From: Helianthus annuus
Lineage: Eukaryota; Streptophyta; Magnoliopsida; Asterales; Asteraceae
NCBI RefSeq assembly: GCF_002127325.2
Contig: NC_035449.2
Coordinates: 147,538,931 to 147,602,930 of the forward strand
DNA length: 64,000 nt
Direction of reading: 5' to 3'
Positions 49,426-60,185 of the stretch are shown piece by piece. A program made the position numbers and the translations under genes. Under the pieces are notes generated by a model, which saw only the letters and a list, made by a program, of their open reading frames with translations, made no database searches and was not told the DNA's origin. Numbering within the stretch: position 1 is the first letter of the stretch; every line of letters starts with the position of its first letter.

Positions 49426-49434
49426 GTATTTATA
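49426..49434 (-). promoter_or_regulatory. TATA box in the 3' LTR of the minus-strand Gypsy element
   Basis: The minus strand reads CCTATAAATACACACC. The same box in the right (5') LTR is at 56098-56090, where it would start the element's transcript. Confidence 0.65.
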
Positions 49435-49609
49435 GGAGAAGGTTTAGGTTAGTTGGTGGTTGGTTAATTAATGTTAAAAGTGAGTTTAAACTTGAGAAAA
49501 ACACAAAAAAACCCGCTTAAAAACGCGCTGAAAGGGAGCTGATTCGCGGCTGCCAGGTTTGGTTCTAGCGAGTGTTTAAGGATATACTGATCCGGGTTTA
49601 GTTCGACAA

Positions 49610-49682
49610 GGAGCTCTAGCTCGGCTGGTTAGGCGCTTGTTTGGTAGGGCTGTTGACCCGGGTTCGAGTCCCGTGGTCAGCA
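49610..49682 (+). ncRNA. tRNA-like unit with Pol III A and B boxes, left LTR copy
   Basis: A box TAGCTCGGCTGG at 49617-49628 and B box GGTTCGAGTCC at 49661-49671. The start-to-start distance is 44 bp, exactly that of a tRNA without a long variable arm (nt 8 to nt 52). The T-arm folds at four of five pairs; the acceptor and D stems do not pair properly, so it is not a working tRNA. CTTTTTATTT follows at about 49684, a Pol III stop-like T run. It lies on the strand opposite the retroelement, about 180 bp upstream of its TATA box. Confidence 0.6.
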
Positions 49683-51259
49683 ACTTTTTATTTATTTTAT
49701 TTTTTTGACTAAAAACCTTATACTTTCATTTATTACACAAATCACCCTTGGACTTTAATTAACCAAGTTTTATTGTTTTAAAAGAACTATCTTTTGTAGT
49801 TTAAATTAACTAAGTTAGTTTATATTTACTAACTTTATAATCTAATGGAACTAACTAGATTATTAAAAAAAGTGAACTTTTAAATAACAAAATTAATTAA
49901 TTTAATTAATTTAAATAAACTTAATAATGACCATATTTATAACGAATAAAAATCTTTAAACAATTATTCATTTCATGAAGCTTTCGAGTTTCATTATTTT
50001 AAGAGTTTTAACCAGTTTAACGAGTATCAAGTGTTGATAAGTGAAGAATCAAGAATCCTTGAATAATACTTCGTTCAAACGAGAATTTTGTTGTGATTTA
50101 AGTCTCGGATTCTACAAAGATTACATCGAAACGATGATTACAAGAACACAAAAATTTCCAAAGATAGAATTTCAAGCAAGGGTTTCCAAATATAGAAGTA
50201 TGAAAATGCAGGGCGTTACAGTCTCCCTCCTTTAGAAAATTTCGTCCCGAAATTTATTCCAGAGGAAGACTTGAAAGCGTTTTTGGGTAAAAGGCGAAAA
50301 ATGAGACTTGGAAATTTTGAAATCTTTGAAAAGTGAGGAATTTTGGAGAACAACAAAATAGGTTTGTGGGAGAATTTGTTTGGCTAAAATGGTTTTGAGG
50401 CATAAGCGTGAATTGATTAAAAAGCTTATTGTATTCCCGAAGGAGATCTTTGAATCACAACGGTTTGTATTTGATGAAAGCGGTGCAGTTTGCGTAGAAA
50501 GTTTTAAGGATTATATGAAATCACATATTTAAAAAGAATTTGTTCATTAAGAGGAACGAGAAGTTTGGATACTTTAAATAGAGTGATATCGGTCTGCTAA
50601 GTATGTTTACATAAGAGTAAAGAATAGGAAGATGGTTTTAAAGGTAAAGAGATAAGCTAGGATTTGAATGTTTAAATCGATGCGATTGTGAACGAGGTTC
50701 GTATAAGAGGACAAGGAATAATAGAGAATAATGAGAGTATAAAAGTGAACGATTGATGTTGATTACACGAATGCGAGTGTCAGAAATAGCATAAGTGTTG
50801 GATAGACGAAAGTAGTATGCTTAAGGATGAAGTCTCGTCATGGATAATCGGTTATAATGCGTTTGTGAGTTGTTTAAAGTTTGTATTAGGTCCAAAAAAA
50901 AAGTCTGCAAAACACCGAATTTCTCATGGCATGTTTTACGAAAGTTTAGTAATACGATGGAAACACTTATATATAGGATGTACCAGCGGCGTATCCACCA
51001 TGTTTCGATCGTTACGTCCGTTTCGTTATTTGGTGCAATGTTACGTTCCGTGTCTTACCATACACAGTAGTACACTCTATGGTTCTCACACGCCTATCAT
51101 TATAATCCCGTGTGCACCCGCGATTATATTGATCGTCGCATGATCCGCATAGCTTGCACTAATTGCGTATGAATTAAGGTACACATAAATTCCGAAAATA
51201 AGATTGCGTGTGTATAGAAGTGTAGTATATAAGCAAGTATATGCTCAAGTATGTATGAG

Positions 51260-52129
51260 ACCAACATAAGTGAAACCCTCAGGTTACGCTCACGTATAGG
51301 TACGTATGCATGAATATGAGTATGAATATAAGTATGCGTATGAGTATAAGTATGAGCATAGTATAAGCTTAAATATGAACGTGTATACGAGCATAAACAC
51401 AAAGCACATGTTAAGAGTATGAGCACAAGTATAGCGTATATGAAAAGCGAGTATAAATGTGAGTACAAATTTGAACATAAACGAATGAACGTGAGCACAA
51501 ACATAAATCGTATAAACGAGAGTATATATACAAGTTCGAGTACAACATAAATTGTAAAAATGTGAGTGTAAATATGAGTACAAATATGAGTATAAATGTG
51601 TTGTGATGAGTACTAGATACAAATCGTGTGAGTATGAATACGAGTATAAGTATACGTATGAACATAAGATGCATGAGCATGAATATACATGTGAGCATAA
51701 GTGAAAAACATGAAGGTTCGAGTATGAATAAAATGTATGAGTGTAAATATAAGTTTGAGAATAATTGTATAAGTGTGAACAAAGTGTATGAACATGAAGA
51801 TAAGTGTAAGCATAATTGAATAAGTATGAGTATAAGTAGGAGGTGTGAGTATAAATATGGTTGTGAATATTAGTGAAAACATAATTTGTATAAATGTAGG
51901 TGTAAATGAAATGTATGAGATGAATGTGAATATGAATATAAGTGTAAAATACGTTTAAGTGTGAAAAGTGTGTAAGTGTGAATATAAACGTAAAATGTAT
52001 GAACATGGATACGAATATAAACGTGGATATAAGTATGAAGTAAATGTATAATTGTGAGTATGGGAGTAAACGTAAAATGTATAAATTTTGGGTTATAACA
52101 TAAATGTGTAAGTATGTATATAAGTGTAG

Positions 52130-52160
<31 letters not shown>

Positions 52161-52165
52161 CAAGT
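51260..52165. repeat. Degenerate TATGAGTATAAG repeat tract ending in (TA)n
   Basis: About 900 bp of loosely repeated 6-mers such as GAGTAT, AAGTAT, GAGCAT and AATATG. It ends with an uninterrupted (TA) tract at about 52134-52159. It looks like expanded and diverged hexanucleotide DNA. Confidence 0.8.
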
Positions 52166-53139
52166 ATGAGTGTAAGTAATAATGATTCTTGTTTACAATA
52201 TTAATCGTAATATACGAATTTAAGCACGAAGTTTTAGGTAGGAAAGAAAAGAAAACAAATCGTATGCGTGCGATTGTTGTGATATATTGACTAAAACTGT
52301 AAGATGGTATGTATGTATAGTCATTTGAGCAAAATGGAATCCAAATAGATTGAGTCGATTTGGAATGTGGAGTCTAGGTTGTGAAGTTGTAGAGAATATA
52401 CAATATCTATTGGTTGCGTGAAATGGTACTTTGTAAAAGAATGAAATGCTACTCTTGTTTTTTTTTTTTTACATAAGTTGAAAAATTATTGGTTCTTATG
52501 AAGTTTCCGTGCCCATACGTTTTAAATTTAATTGACGTATTGAATAATGGTTGAAAAGGTTCTAGAAGTACACAAGGTTGCATTGTTTTAAATAACTTTT
52601 CATTAACAAAAATTTTCGGGGTTTAGAGATTCTTGTGACAACGTTGATTCTTAAGAAAAGAGGATTTTGGTATACGAACTTAGTGATTGTTGAAAAAGCG
52701 TCTTTAATAAAACGTTTAGTTGATTTTGAAAGAATTTTTTTTAGTAAATGATTGAATAATATTGGTAATATATTATAGGTGTGTGCGAAAAAAAATTGGT
52801 TTGATTCCCAATTGAAGATAGAAATCTCTAGTTTAATGATATGAGATTAGCTTGTTTCAATAGTTACGTTGAATACAAAATTTCGTGGGCAATGGATTTA
52901 TTAGACCAACTAGATTGATAAGTAGCATTTCATGAATTTTGAAAATCGAAGAATAAGCGTTTATGGTAAAAGTTAAGAATATTGTGTGTGAGCTATATGA
53001 AAATAGATTGTAGGATAAGAAATTCGTTCATATAAACAATGCATGTTGAATTATTTAGAGGTTTGGCTAATGATAAACGATTTGGATATAAGCATGATGG
53101 TGTTTACATAATATAGTCTATTAAAAGAAAGTATCGGTA

Positions 53140-53900
53140 ACGATCACCTAGGTAAGGGAATCACCCCTAACCCATTGGCGAGGTCGTTGTAAGATGAGAA
53201 AAAGAAGCGGAGTTAACCGTCAAGGTAAGGAAATCACTCCTATCTCGATGATATGTCTCCAATTGTTGTTACAAAAAGTGTAAATAAAATTACGTGACAT
53301 TATGCATGTTAATAGTGTAAAATCGTATGAAAGGTAATAGTATGATGTATGCGCAAAAGTGAAATCTCAAAAATGGTTCAAAATTGAGAAGAGAGAATTG
53401 CATCATAAGAGATCGAAAATAATAAAGTGTAAGTTCGATTAAAATTTGGATAGTTCCAAAATGGAACTTTGACTAACCGATGTGGTCGAAAAGTCTTTTG
53501 AAATTGAGAAGCATGCTTTGGCCTAATAGGTGGTATACTCTCGCCGACAAGTCAGTTAACGGTATTCACCCTTCTGTTTACTACATGCTCCCATTCAATC
53601 GAAAATTTGAGACTTGGCGAGATTTATGGAAAATCAAGGAGTGGGACTAGTCGACGAGGTGCGGGTTTCACCCCTAACTTGACGACTTTGTACCCTAAAT
53701 GTGGTTGGTACTCGTCGGGTCAAAATTTAAATTCGACACGTTGACGAGGGTCCACTAGAATTTGAAATTTAAATTCTTCATCAAGGTGAGGAGTTCACTC
53801 CTAACTTGATGACGAATCTCGTGTAAAAAAAAAGAATAGGTAGATTGAGAGTTGTTCACCAAATTGTGGGTTTCACGCCTATTTTGGTGAAGTTGTCTCG
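53140..53900. repeat. Series of about six AAGG..TCACNCCTAACTTGA repeat units
   Basis: Units such as GTCAAGGTAAGGAAATCACT (53218), GACGAGGTGCGGGTTTCACC (53654), ATCAAGGTGAGGAGTTCACT (53780) and CACCAAATTGTGGGTTTCAC (53857), each followed by CCTAnnTTGAYGA-like complement. Each can fold back on itself. They lie in what would be the 5' leader of the element, just after the primer-binding site. Confidence 0.65.
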
Positions 53901-54253
53901 TTTTATATAATACGAGTGTTTTGTGGATTTAGAATAGTCGAGTAAAATGTATGAGGAAAAGCGTATGTTGAAGATTAAATAAACAAGTATAAACTTGACG
54001 AGAATGGCACATAAAGAATGAAATATTAAAACAAATATTAACACATAATAAAACTAGAATTAACACATAGGAATAGCATGTCAAGTATGGTACACAAGGG
54101 TAAAACGACATATATGTTTAAAAGGCTCAAAGAGAATAAATAAGAAACACATAAAGTGGCATGCATGTAGTTTCAAGCAAAACAAAAGAATAAGGCTCTA
54201 AAACTATAGACTAGGTAAAAGTATTCCTACTTTTCCTAATTCCCTATAGTTAT

Positions 54254-54266
54254 GGCTCTGATACCA
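54254..54266 (-). promoter_or_regulatory. Primer-binding site of the minus-strand Gypsy element
   Basis: The minus strand reads TGGTATCAGAGCC three bases inside the right LTR, which is initiator methionine tRNA type. This fixes the element's orientation as minus. Confidence 0.88.
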
Positions 54267-54269
54267 ATC

Positions 54270-56884
54270 TGTCACACCCCAACCGATGGCGGAAACATCG
54301 GGATGAGACGAAGTGTGTATAGATTGCAAGAGACTTCATAACACTATGTGACAATATTTAATTAAATTCAAATTTCATTTCAATACTAAACGTCATACAA
54401 GATTCAAATAAAATAACAACATTGTTTCATAACAAAACATAACAAGATAGATTGATCTAGGTGTGTATCTAGTCCACCCTAAATCTCGTTTCATCATTTG
54501 TCCATACTTCAACGATTAACCTGCAACATGTATTAAAATAGAGTTCAATGCAAAAGCAAAGGCGAGTATACAAGTTTGACTACATAGCATAATAGAATAA
54601 AAACTCATATCCAACATGTTACATAATGTGTAAATTACTAGCAATGCAATTTTTGGCGTACAATATGATCAAACCCAAGAATACAACGCATAACAAGCCT
54701 AATCCCAAAAGTTTAGCGGGATGGTAAAGTTTAACTTAACAATACCCACAAGAATAACGGGCGGGGCGTCAATCCTATAGCGCTATAATTGTTAAGGTGG
54801 GCTAGCAAAGTTAATGAGCATATAACGTTCCAAATCGTTCATAGAGCATACAAGCATAGCAATATTCATAATAGTTTCATGTCACGTTCATAGATAGAGT
54901 ATGTTTTGTTTAAGCATAAAAGTTGTTTTGAATAGGTATACATGTCGCATCCCAAAGTGTAAAGGGGAAAAAGGGATCGAGTATACTCACGGTTTACAAG
55001 TCTTGACTTGAAGGTCCGAGAGTAAGTTTGGTGGATGATTTAGCTTGGAGCACCTAGTTCTTCTACACGAGGAAACGTAGGTGTGTGAGTTTGGCGTTTA
55101 CGGAAGATTAAGAATTTGGAGTTTAACGTAACATAAAGTATGATATTAAAAATAATCATCTTCAACTTATAACTCTTATATGACACTATGTAACCACTAG
55201 GGTTATATTGTATTTCATGGGTAGTACACCCATTAGAGTCATATCGAGATTTTAGGTCTTAGATGATATCCTACTACTTTAACATATAAACACAAGTTTA
55301 ACATTAAAGGTTCGAATGGGGGTATATATATTTAGGTTAAGTATTACGTATTATTTAGTCCAATAATTCATGTAGGAGGTAGAAGATTAGGATCTTCGTT
55401 TAGGCACCTCGAGTTAACATGGATGTCATGTATGGGGTAGGAAGACAAGCTTCCATTTAGGAACCCCTTGAACGTTCACCACTTCACTTGATGTAAAGAC
55501 AACCAAGGAGGGTCAAGAACTAGGATTAATACAAGTATGTAAATAATCTAAACTAAGAGAAATCATCAAATCATGTGAGGATTTTATGTTGGAGCAACCC
55601 AAGTTGTTCCACAATCACTCTACATCAAGATCTAAGCTCGAACATGACTTATGGGTAAAATACCCTAATCAAAACAGAAAGTTATGAGGTTTAATCCTCT
55701 GATTTTAAGTGTCTCAACCTTGTTTTTAAGCTTAACCAACCATGAGATAGGTTGTAAGCATTGGGACATAGGTATGAGATGTGTTAGACACAAGTTGGAT
55801 AAGTTTAAACAAGCTTTTGAAGAACTTAAAACAAAACAGAAAGTTTATGGACCATTTCAGGGCAATTCCAGGTCTGATTTCTCCAAGGAGAAGTCAAGGA
55901 ATCGAACCCCATGATTATCCAAGCAAGTAGGAAGAAGAATCAAGTAATTTCGTTGAGAAATGAGCAAGTTATACTCACTTTAGTGCAAGAGTATGAATCT
56001 GTCCGAAAATGCAGATTTGCAACTGATTTGAGAGTGAATTTGTGAGTTGTAGAGAGTTGTGAAAGTGTAAAAATGCTTGGAAGGGGTGTGTATTTATAGG
56101 AGAAGGTTTAGGTTAGTTGGTGGTTGGTTAATTAATGTTAAAAGTGAGTTTAAACTTGAGAAAAACACAAAAAAAACCCGCTTAAAAACGCGCTGAAAGG
56201 GAGCTGATTCGCGGCTGCCAGGTTTGGTTCGAGCGAGTGTTTAAGGATATTCTGATCCGGGTTTAGTTCGATAAGGAGCTCTAGCTCGGCTGGTTAGGCG
56301 CTTGTTTGGTGGGGCTGTTGACCCGGGTTCGAGTCCCGTGGTCAGCAACTTTTTATTTATTTTATTTTTTGACTAAAAACCTTATACTTTCATTTATTAC
56401 ACAAATCACCCTTGGACTTTAATTAACCAAGTTTTATTGTTTTAAAAGAACTATCTTTTGTAGTTTAAATTAACTAAGTTAGTTTATATTTACTAACTTT
56501 ATAATCTAATGGAACTAACTAGATTATTAAAAAAAGTGAACTTTTAAATAACAAAATTAATTAATTTAATTAATTTAAATAAACTTAATAATGACCATAT
56601 TTATAACGAATAAAAATCTTTAAACAATTATTCATTTCATGAAGCTTTCGAGTTTCATTATTTTAAGAGTTTTAACCAGTTTAACGAGTATCAAGTGTTG
56701 ATAAGTGAAGAATCAAGAATCCTTGAATAATACTTCGTTCAAACGAGAATTTTGCTGTGATTTAAGTCTCGGATTCTACAAAGATTACATCGAAACGATG
56801 ATTACAAGAACACAAAAATTTCCAAAGATAGAACTTCAAGCAAGGGTTTCCAAATATAGAAGTATGAAAATGCAGGGCGTTACA
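54270..56884 (-). repeat. 5' LTR of the minus-strand Gypsy element
   Basis: 2615 bp, uninterrupted. It reads TGTAACGCCC..GGGGTGTGACA on the minus strand. It serves as the reference for the split left LTR and preserves the empty CACTA site near 54590. Confidence 0.92.
56275..56347 (+). ncRNA. tRNA-like unit with Pol III A and B boxes, right LTR copy
   Basis: A box TAGCTCGGCTGG at 56282-56293 and B box GGTTCGAGTCC at 56326-56336, again 44 bp apart and again followed by CTTTTTATTT. Both boxes match the left LTR copy exactly, while nearby bases differ (GACAAGG against GATAAGG upstream; GGTAGGG against GGTGGGG between the boxes). Confidence 0.6.
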
Positions 56885-57995
56885 TTGATTTCTTGATTAT
56901 AAGTAATTGTGTTGGATGATTGGTACTTGGTTAGTTAAGATAGTTGAAAAATGAAGTTTAATTAATCATGTATTAGTAAACTTTAAACTTGGTTAACTAG
57001 TTTAGCTTGGTTAAAATGTGGGCACCATGATAATAGAAATGGTTAGTGGTTTAATAAAATGTAATTATTATTAATCAAGAAAGCTTGCCGTCACGTAAGG
57101 ACTCTAACAGGTTAAATGGTGTCGTTATAAATTCTTGCCATGATTTGTTAGCTTAGTTAGTAGTTTAGGTCAAAACTGCTATCTGGGTGAATTTATGTAC
57201 AAGATTTGTAAAATGAACTTTGTTGTGATTTAATCTAGTTTATGCTTGTCTCGGTGGTTGCATTGTGTTTATCGGTGTCGCTTTCCTTGTTTAAGTGAGG
57301 TTAGAAAACTCCTAACGGATGACTAACTTATTTTTAGGAGATTTTCATAGACATTTATCAACTGCACGTTAAAGAACAATTTTAGGTGGTTAAAGTGTGT
57401 TTATCGTTTTAACTTTCCGAATGATTGTCATGTTAGGATTCCCGAAAGGGATACTAATTGTCTCGAAATTGGAAAATTGACCGAATGCTTCTGGTGCCAA
57501 AACCGACTTAGTTGACATGCTTTGGTTGTGTATTAAGCAAGGCTATTTATCTATTTTAGTATTTGAAATCTACTATGTTTTATAAGTATTTGTTTATGCT
57601 TACATTAGTTTATTAAAAATCAAACAACTTATGTTTTTACCGGTAGTTTAGTGACAAAGGTCTAGTATTATTTCTCCGCCCATTTCCTTGGATCGATACT
57701 TGGTTCTTACCGATACTTTACTACATATATGACGGGGTACACTTGCCTCTTTCGTGTGTGTTTTGATGTAAAAGTAATAATCACTTTTATAAATTTAAAA
57801 CCAAATCGTATGTAATTTCATTGTAAAAATATGTGTAGTCGCGCACACGTCACAATACCCCAGTCGTTGATCAAAGATCGCGATCCGTGTGCTCACACAT
57901 TCGTTAAGTGATTAACGGAGGGAAAAATAACCGCTTACGGAGTTAGCACTTTCCGTCAATATTTCAATAACAAGTTTTCCCGCCCAAACTTCGGC

Positions 57996-58004
57996 TATAA
58001 ATAG
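57996..58004 (+). promoter_or_regulatory. TATA box of the Tat-like 3' LTR
   Basis: GGCTATAAATAGAAGG is at the same relative place as the TATA box of the left, inverted LTR (23944-23936). Sequence match only; whether it is active is unknown. Confidence 0.6.
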
Positions 58005-59386
58005 AAGGATAATTCAGTTATAATCTCCAAGTTACATTCACTTCACTTACACTTCTTCTTCTTCATAAACCTGTACTTATTCTCACGCCGGAGGGTGGTC
58101 ACGGAGAGAACCCCCATTCTCCCCGTGGCGAGTCTAACGGTGGTTGTTTTGCTGTTACTGTGAAGAGAAGAAGATCTGTCACGCACGAACCGAACGAGGA
58201 GAAACCAACCCTTTTACGCAGAACCGAACCCCCTGGTTTAGTTGATTCCTATCTTCTAACCAGTGTTTCTTCAATCTGGGTTTTTAAATTAAGTCATCGC
58301 GTTTTACAAAAGAATTAAAAAACACATTTTTTTGTGTTTTTAGTCCATTGCGTTTTAGAAAAAAAAAATTCTTTATGTTTTTAGCTTAATGCGTTTTAGA
58401 AAAAGGACATTTTCTTTGTGTTTTTAGAAAAAAAAATATTTCTTTGTATTTTTAGTCCATTGCGCTTTATAACACAATGAAAAACACATATCTTTTTGTG
58501 TTTTTAGCTAATTGTGTTTTAGACCTGTAGTGTACTGGAGTGGTGTTGGAACAGAAACATGACAATTTTAAAACTGAAAAATGACCATGTGAAACCTCAT
58601 TACGTTTTAGACCTGGAAGGTGGAAGGTGAGGTACACTAAACTGACATGATCATTAGGGGCGGATTTATGTAGAGGTTAGGGGTAGCTCGGGCTACCCAT
58701 CAACTTTGTCGACATAGTGTAAAATTAGTGTAGTTTTCTTTCCTCTCTATTTTTATAAACGCTTTTATATATATCACATAGATTATTTATAACAGTAAAA
58801 AAGAAGTTGGTGCAGTAGTTGGTAAATGGCTGCTTTCTTTCCCAACTGATGAAAGTTCTCTGAGTTCAAACCGTGCAACTAAATTTTGTTTCTTTGTTAT
58901 TTTTTCAGGCATGGTGGGTTATTTGCCTTGTCTTTATTTACCTCTTTAAATTTTATTAAATATATTTCATAGTGCGGTGCATTCTATTATATTCTATTCT
59001 ATAACTTACATTTTTAAAGAGTGTGTACAGTAACTCTTTTAATCGATTATTTTAAACTATGTATATTTTTTCTTTATTTCTCTAAATGAGACTAAACTTT
59101 GACCTTTTGTTTTATTTATTGTAATAATAATCAAGATTGTAATAATCAAAATTATAATAACATTTTTTATAATAGAATTCCAATACAAAATATAGAATTC
59201 CTATTTTTTTAACCATCTATTTATTAAAGTAACTACTTAAATTTCAGCTCGCGCGTTGCGGCGAGGACCCAATGACTGCAAAACGCGTGTCAGTAACGGC
59301 AAGCAGATACCGAATATCAAAACATAAATAAAAATGTCGTGAAAAGGATAATCCGTGCAAAAAAAAAAACGATTTTAAATAACATA

Positions 59387-59389
<3 letters not shown>

Positions 59390-59420
<31 letters not shown>

Positions 59421-59421
59421 G
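59390..59421 (+). repeat. (TAA)n microsatellite
   Basis: About ten TAA units ending AATAGG. Simple repeat. Confidence 0.9.
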
Positions 59422-59489
59422 GACCCACACGTCCTACACGTTGGAAATTCGGTTGTTTTCAGTTCAGTTATTACGGTGCTAACACGATA

Positions 59490-60185
59490 AAATATGGATG
59501 AGCTCGGTACCGGTAATGGCACCGAAAGTACCGATCCGGAAAATCATCGAAATTAGTTACCGGCACCGAAAATACTCGGTACAATACTGTATGGTATTTG
59601 AAGGTAAAAATCAATAAATATAGGTATGGTGCTAGACCGGTGTCGAACCGAAAGTAACGATTCTGAAAACGCCAAAAGGTGGGTACCAAATTGGTACCAA
59701 AAATGATTTGGTATAGTAAATTTGGTACCGATACGATACCGGTTTGATTACAGGATTTGATACGATTTGCTCATCAATAATCTAAATATTCAAGTTTATT
59801 TTACATGCTACAATTCATTCATTACGTAAAAAGACAAAAAATAAAGCAAAATAAGTTGTTGTGTATATAAAACTTCATTCAAACGAAACACAGTTTTCTT
59901 ACTACGTGTATGAAAAGTAATCTAAACTGTGCAATTACTTGCATTGCTACGTTGCTACAGGATTTGATGAGTTCGGTACCAACATGTACCGTTAATACCG
60001 TTACCGAAATCCCCAAAAGTGGGTACTGGTACCGAATATACCTGGTATAGTACGGCTTGATACGGTCGGTACTGGTACGGCACCGATATTTGAGGGTAAA
60101 ACCCGATGAATACCGGTGCCGAACGGATACCGAAAATACACTCAGTTTGGTAAATTTGATAATGGTACCGGTACCCGATACTATT
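59490..60185. repeat. GGTACCG-rich repeat segment, two related halves
   Basis: Two direct blocks (59490-59765 and 59955-60185), each opening with GATGAGYTCGGTACC, rich in GGTACC, GGTACCG and CCGGTACC words and including a TACCGAAAATAC phrase. The halves are separated by about 190 bp of AT-rich sequence. The apparent minus-strand frames are compositional. Confidence 0.65.

Larger units (their letters stand above)
42725..50220 (-). repeat. 3' LTR of the minus-strand Gypsy element, split by a CACTA transposon
   Basis: The two halves are 42725-43051 and 47928-50220. TATAAATAC on the minus strand lies at 49434-49426. The right LTR gives the uninterrupted sequence at the CACTA insertion site (near 54590). 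Confidence 0.88.
50221..54269 (-). other. Non-coding interior of the minus-strand Gypsy element
   Basis: No gag, protease, RT or integrase is recognisable. It consists of low-complexity TATGAGTATAAG-type repeats (51260-52165), AT-rich stretches and, nearest the 5' LTR, a series of short hairpin-like repeats (53140-53900). Long frames read through the low-complexity part are artefacts of its composition. Confidence 0.75.
42725..56884 (-). mobile_element. Non-autonomous Gypsy-type LTR element (LARD-like, Tekay-like ends), minus strand
   Basis: Two LTRs (left 42725-50220, right 54270-56884) read TGTAACGCCC..GGGGTGTGACA on the minus strand, with 5-bp target duplication TTGAT (42720-42724 and 56885-56889). 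Orientation is shown by the primer-binding site next to the right LTR and by a polypurine tract (GGAGGGAGAC, minus) next to the left one. The right LTR is 2615 bp; the left one is the same length once the CACTA insertion is removed. The 4-kb interior has no gag or pol, so the element depends on others. By eye the LTRs differ at about 15 positions. Confidence 0.87.
41806..57852 (+). mobile_element. Athila-type solo LTR, split by a 14-kb insertion
   Basis: Starts TGATATTCACTAATTTACAC and ends GCGCACACGTCA, flanked by the 5-bp duplication CAATA (41801-41805 and 57853-57857). Removing the insertion leaves about 1.88 kb with no internal region or second LTR, so it is a solo LTR from LTR-LTR recombination. 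Its last 200 bp resemble, in order and wording, the end of the Athila-like LTR at 26690-26860 (CCTTGGA.., CTTACC.., GGTGCACTTGCC/GGTACACTTGCC), placing it in the same clade but a different family. Confidence 0.82.
24700..58273 (+). mobile_element. Tat-like Gypsy retrotransposon, 5'-truncated, pol-less, host of the nest
   Basis: Parts that belong together: truncated gag (24765-25186 and 37036-37144), antisense ORF (40898-37686), polypurine tract at about 41355 (ACTGGGGGGACT) and 3' LTR from 41366. A downstream antisense ORF with a putative gypsy-type transposon domain is a known trait of Tat-lineage elements. No protease, reverse transcriptase or integrase is found between gag and the antisense ORF, and the 5' LTR and gag N-terminus are missing. 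The 5' limit (about 24600-24760) is where it joins the minus-oriented LTR. Everything else in this span is later insertion. Confidence 0.65.
41366..58273 (+). repeat. Tat-like 3' LTR, split by a 16-kb nested insertion
   Basis: Starts TGAAGGGGTAAGGTCCC and ends GTGTTTCTTCA at 58273. Without the insertion (41806-57857) it is about 856 bp, close to the 892 bp of the left copy. The two halves are 41366-41805 and 57858-58273. TATAAATAG at 57996-58004 is the probable LTR promoter, now 16 kb away from the LTR's own upstream half. Confidence 0.75.

Noticed and set aside
49610..49682. A genuine tRNA gene
   Set aside because: The acceptor and D stems do not pair; only the Pol III boxes and T-arm are kept, and the copy lies in an LTR.
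51290..52006. Long minus-strand frame rich in Tyr, His, Ile and Thr
   Set aside because: It is read through a degenerate TATGAGTATAAG repeat tract; overlapping frames in all phases look the same.
23669..58273. A single LTR element with inverted LTRs
   Set aside because: The two LTRs are too diverged in the middle and the flanks (TATTC and ATCTG) show no shared target duplication.
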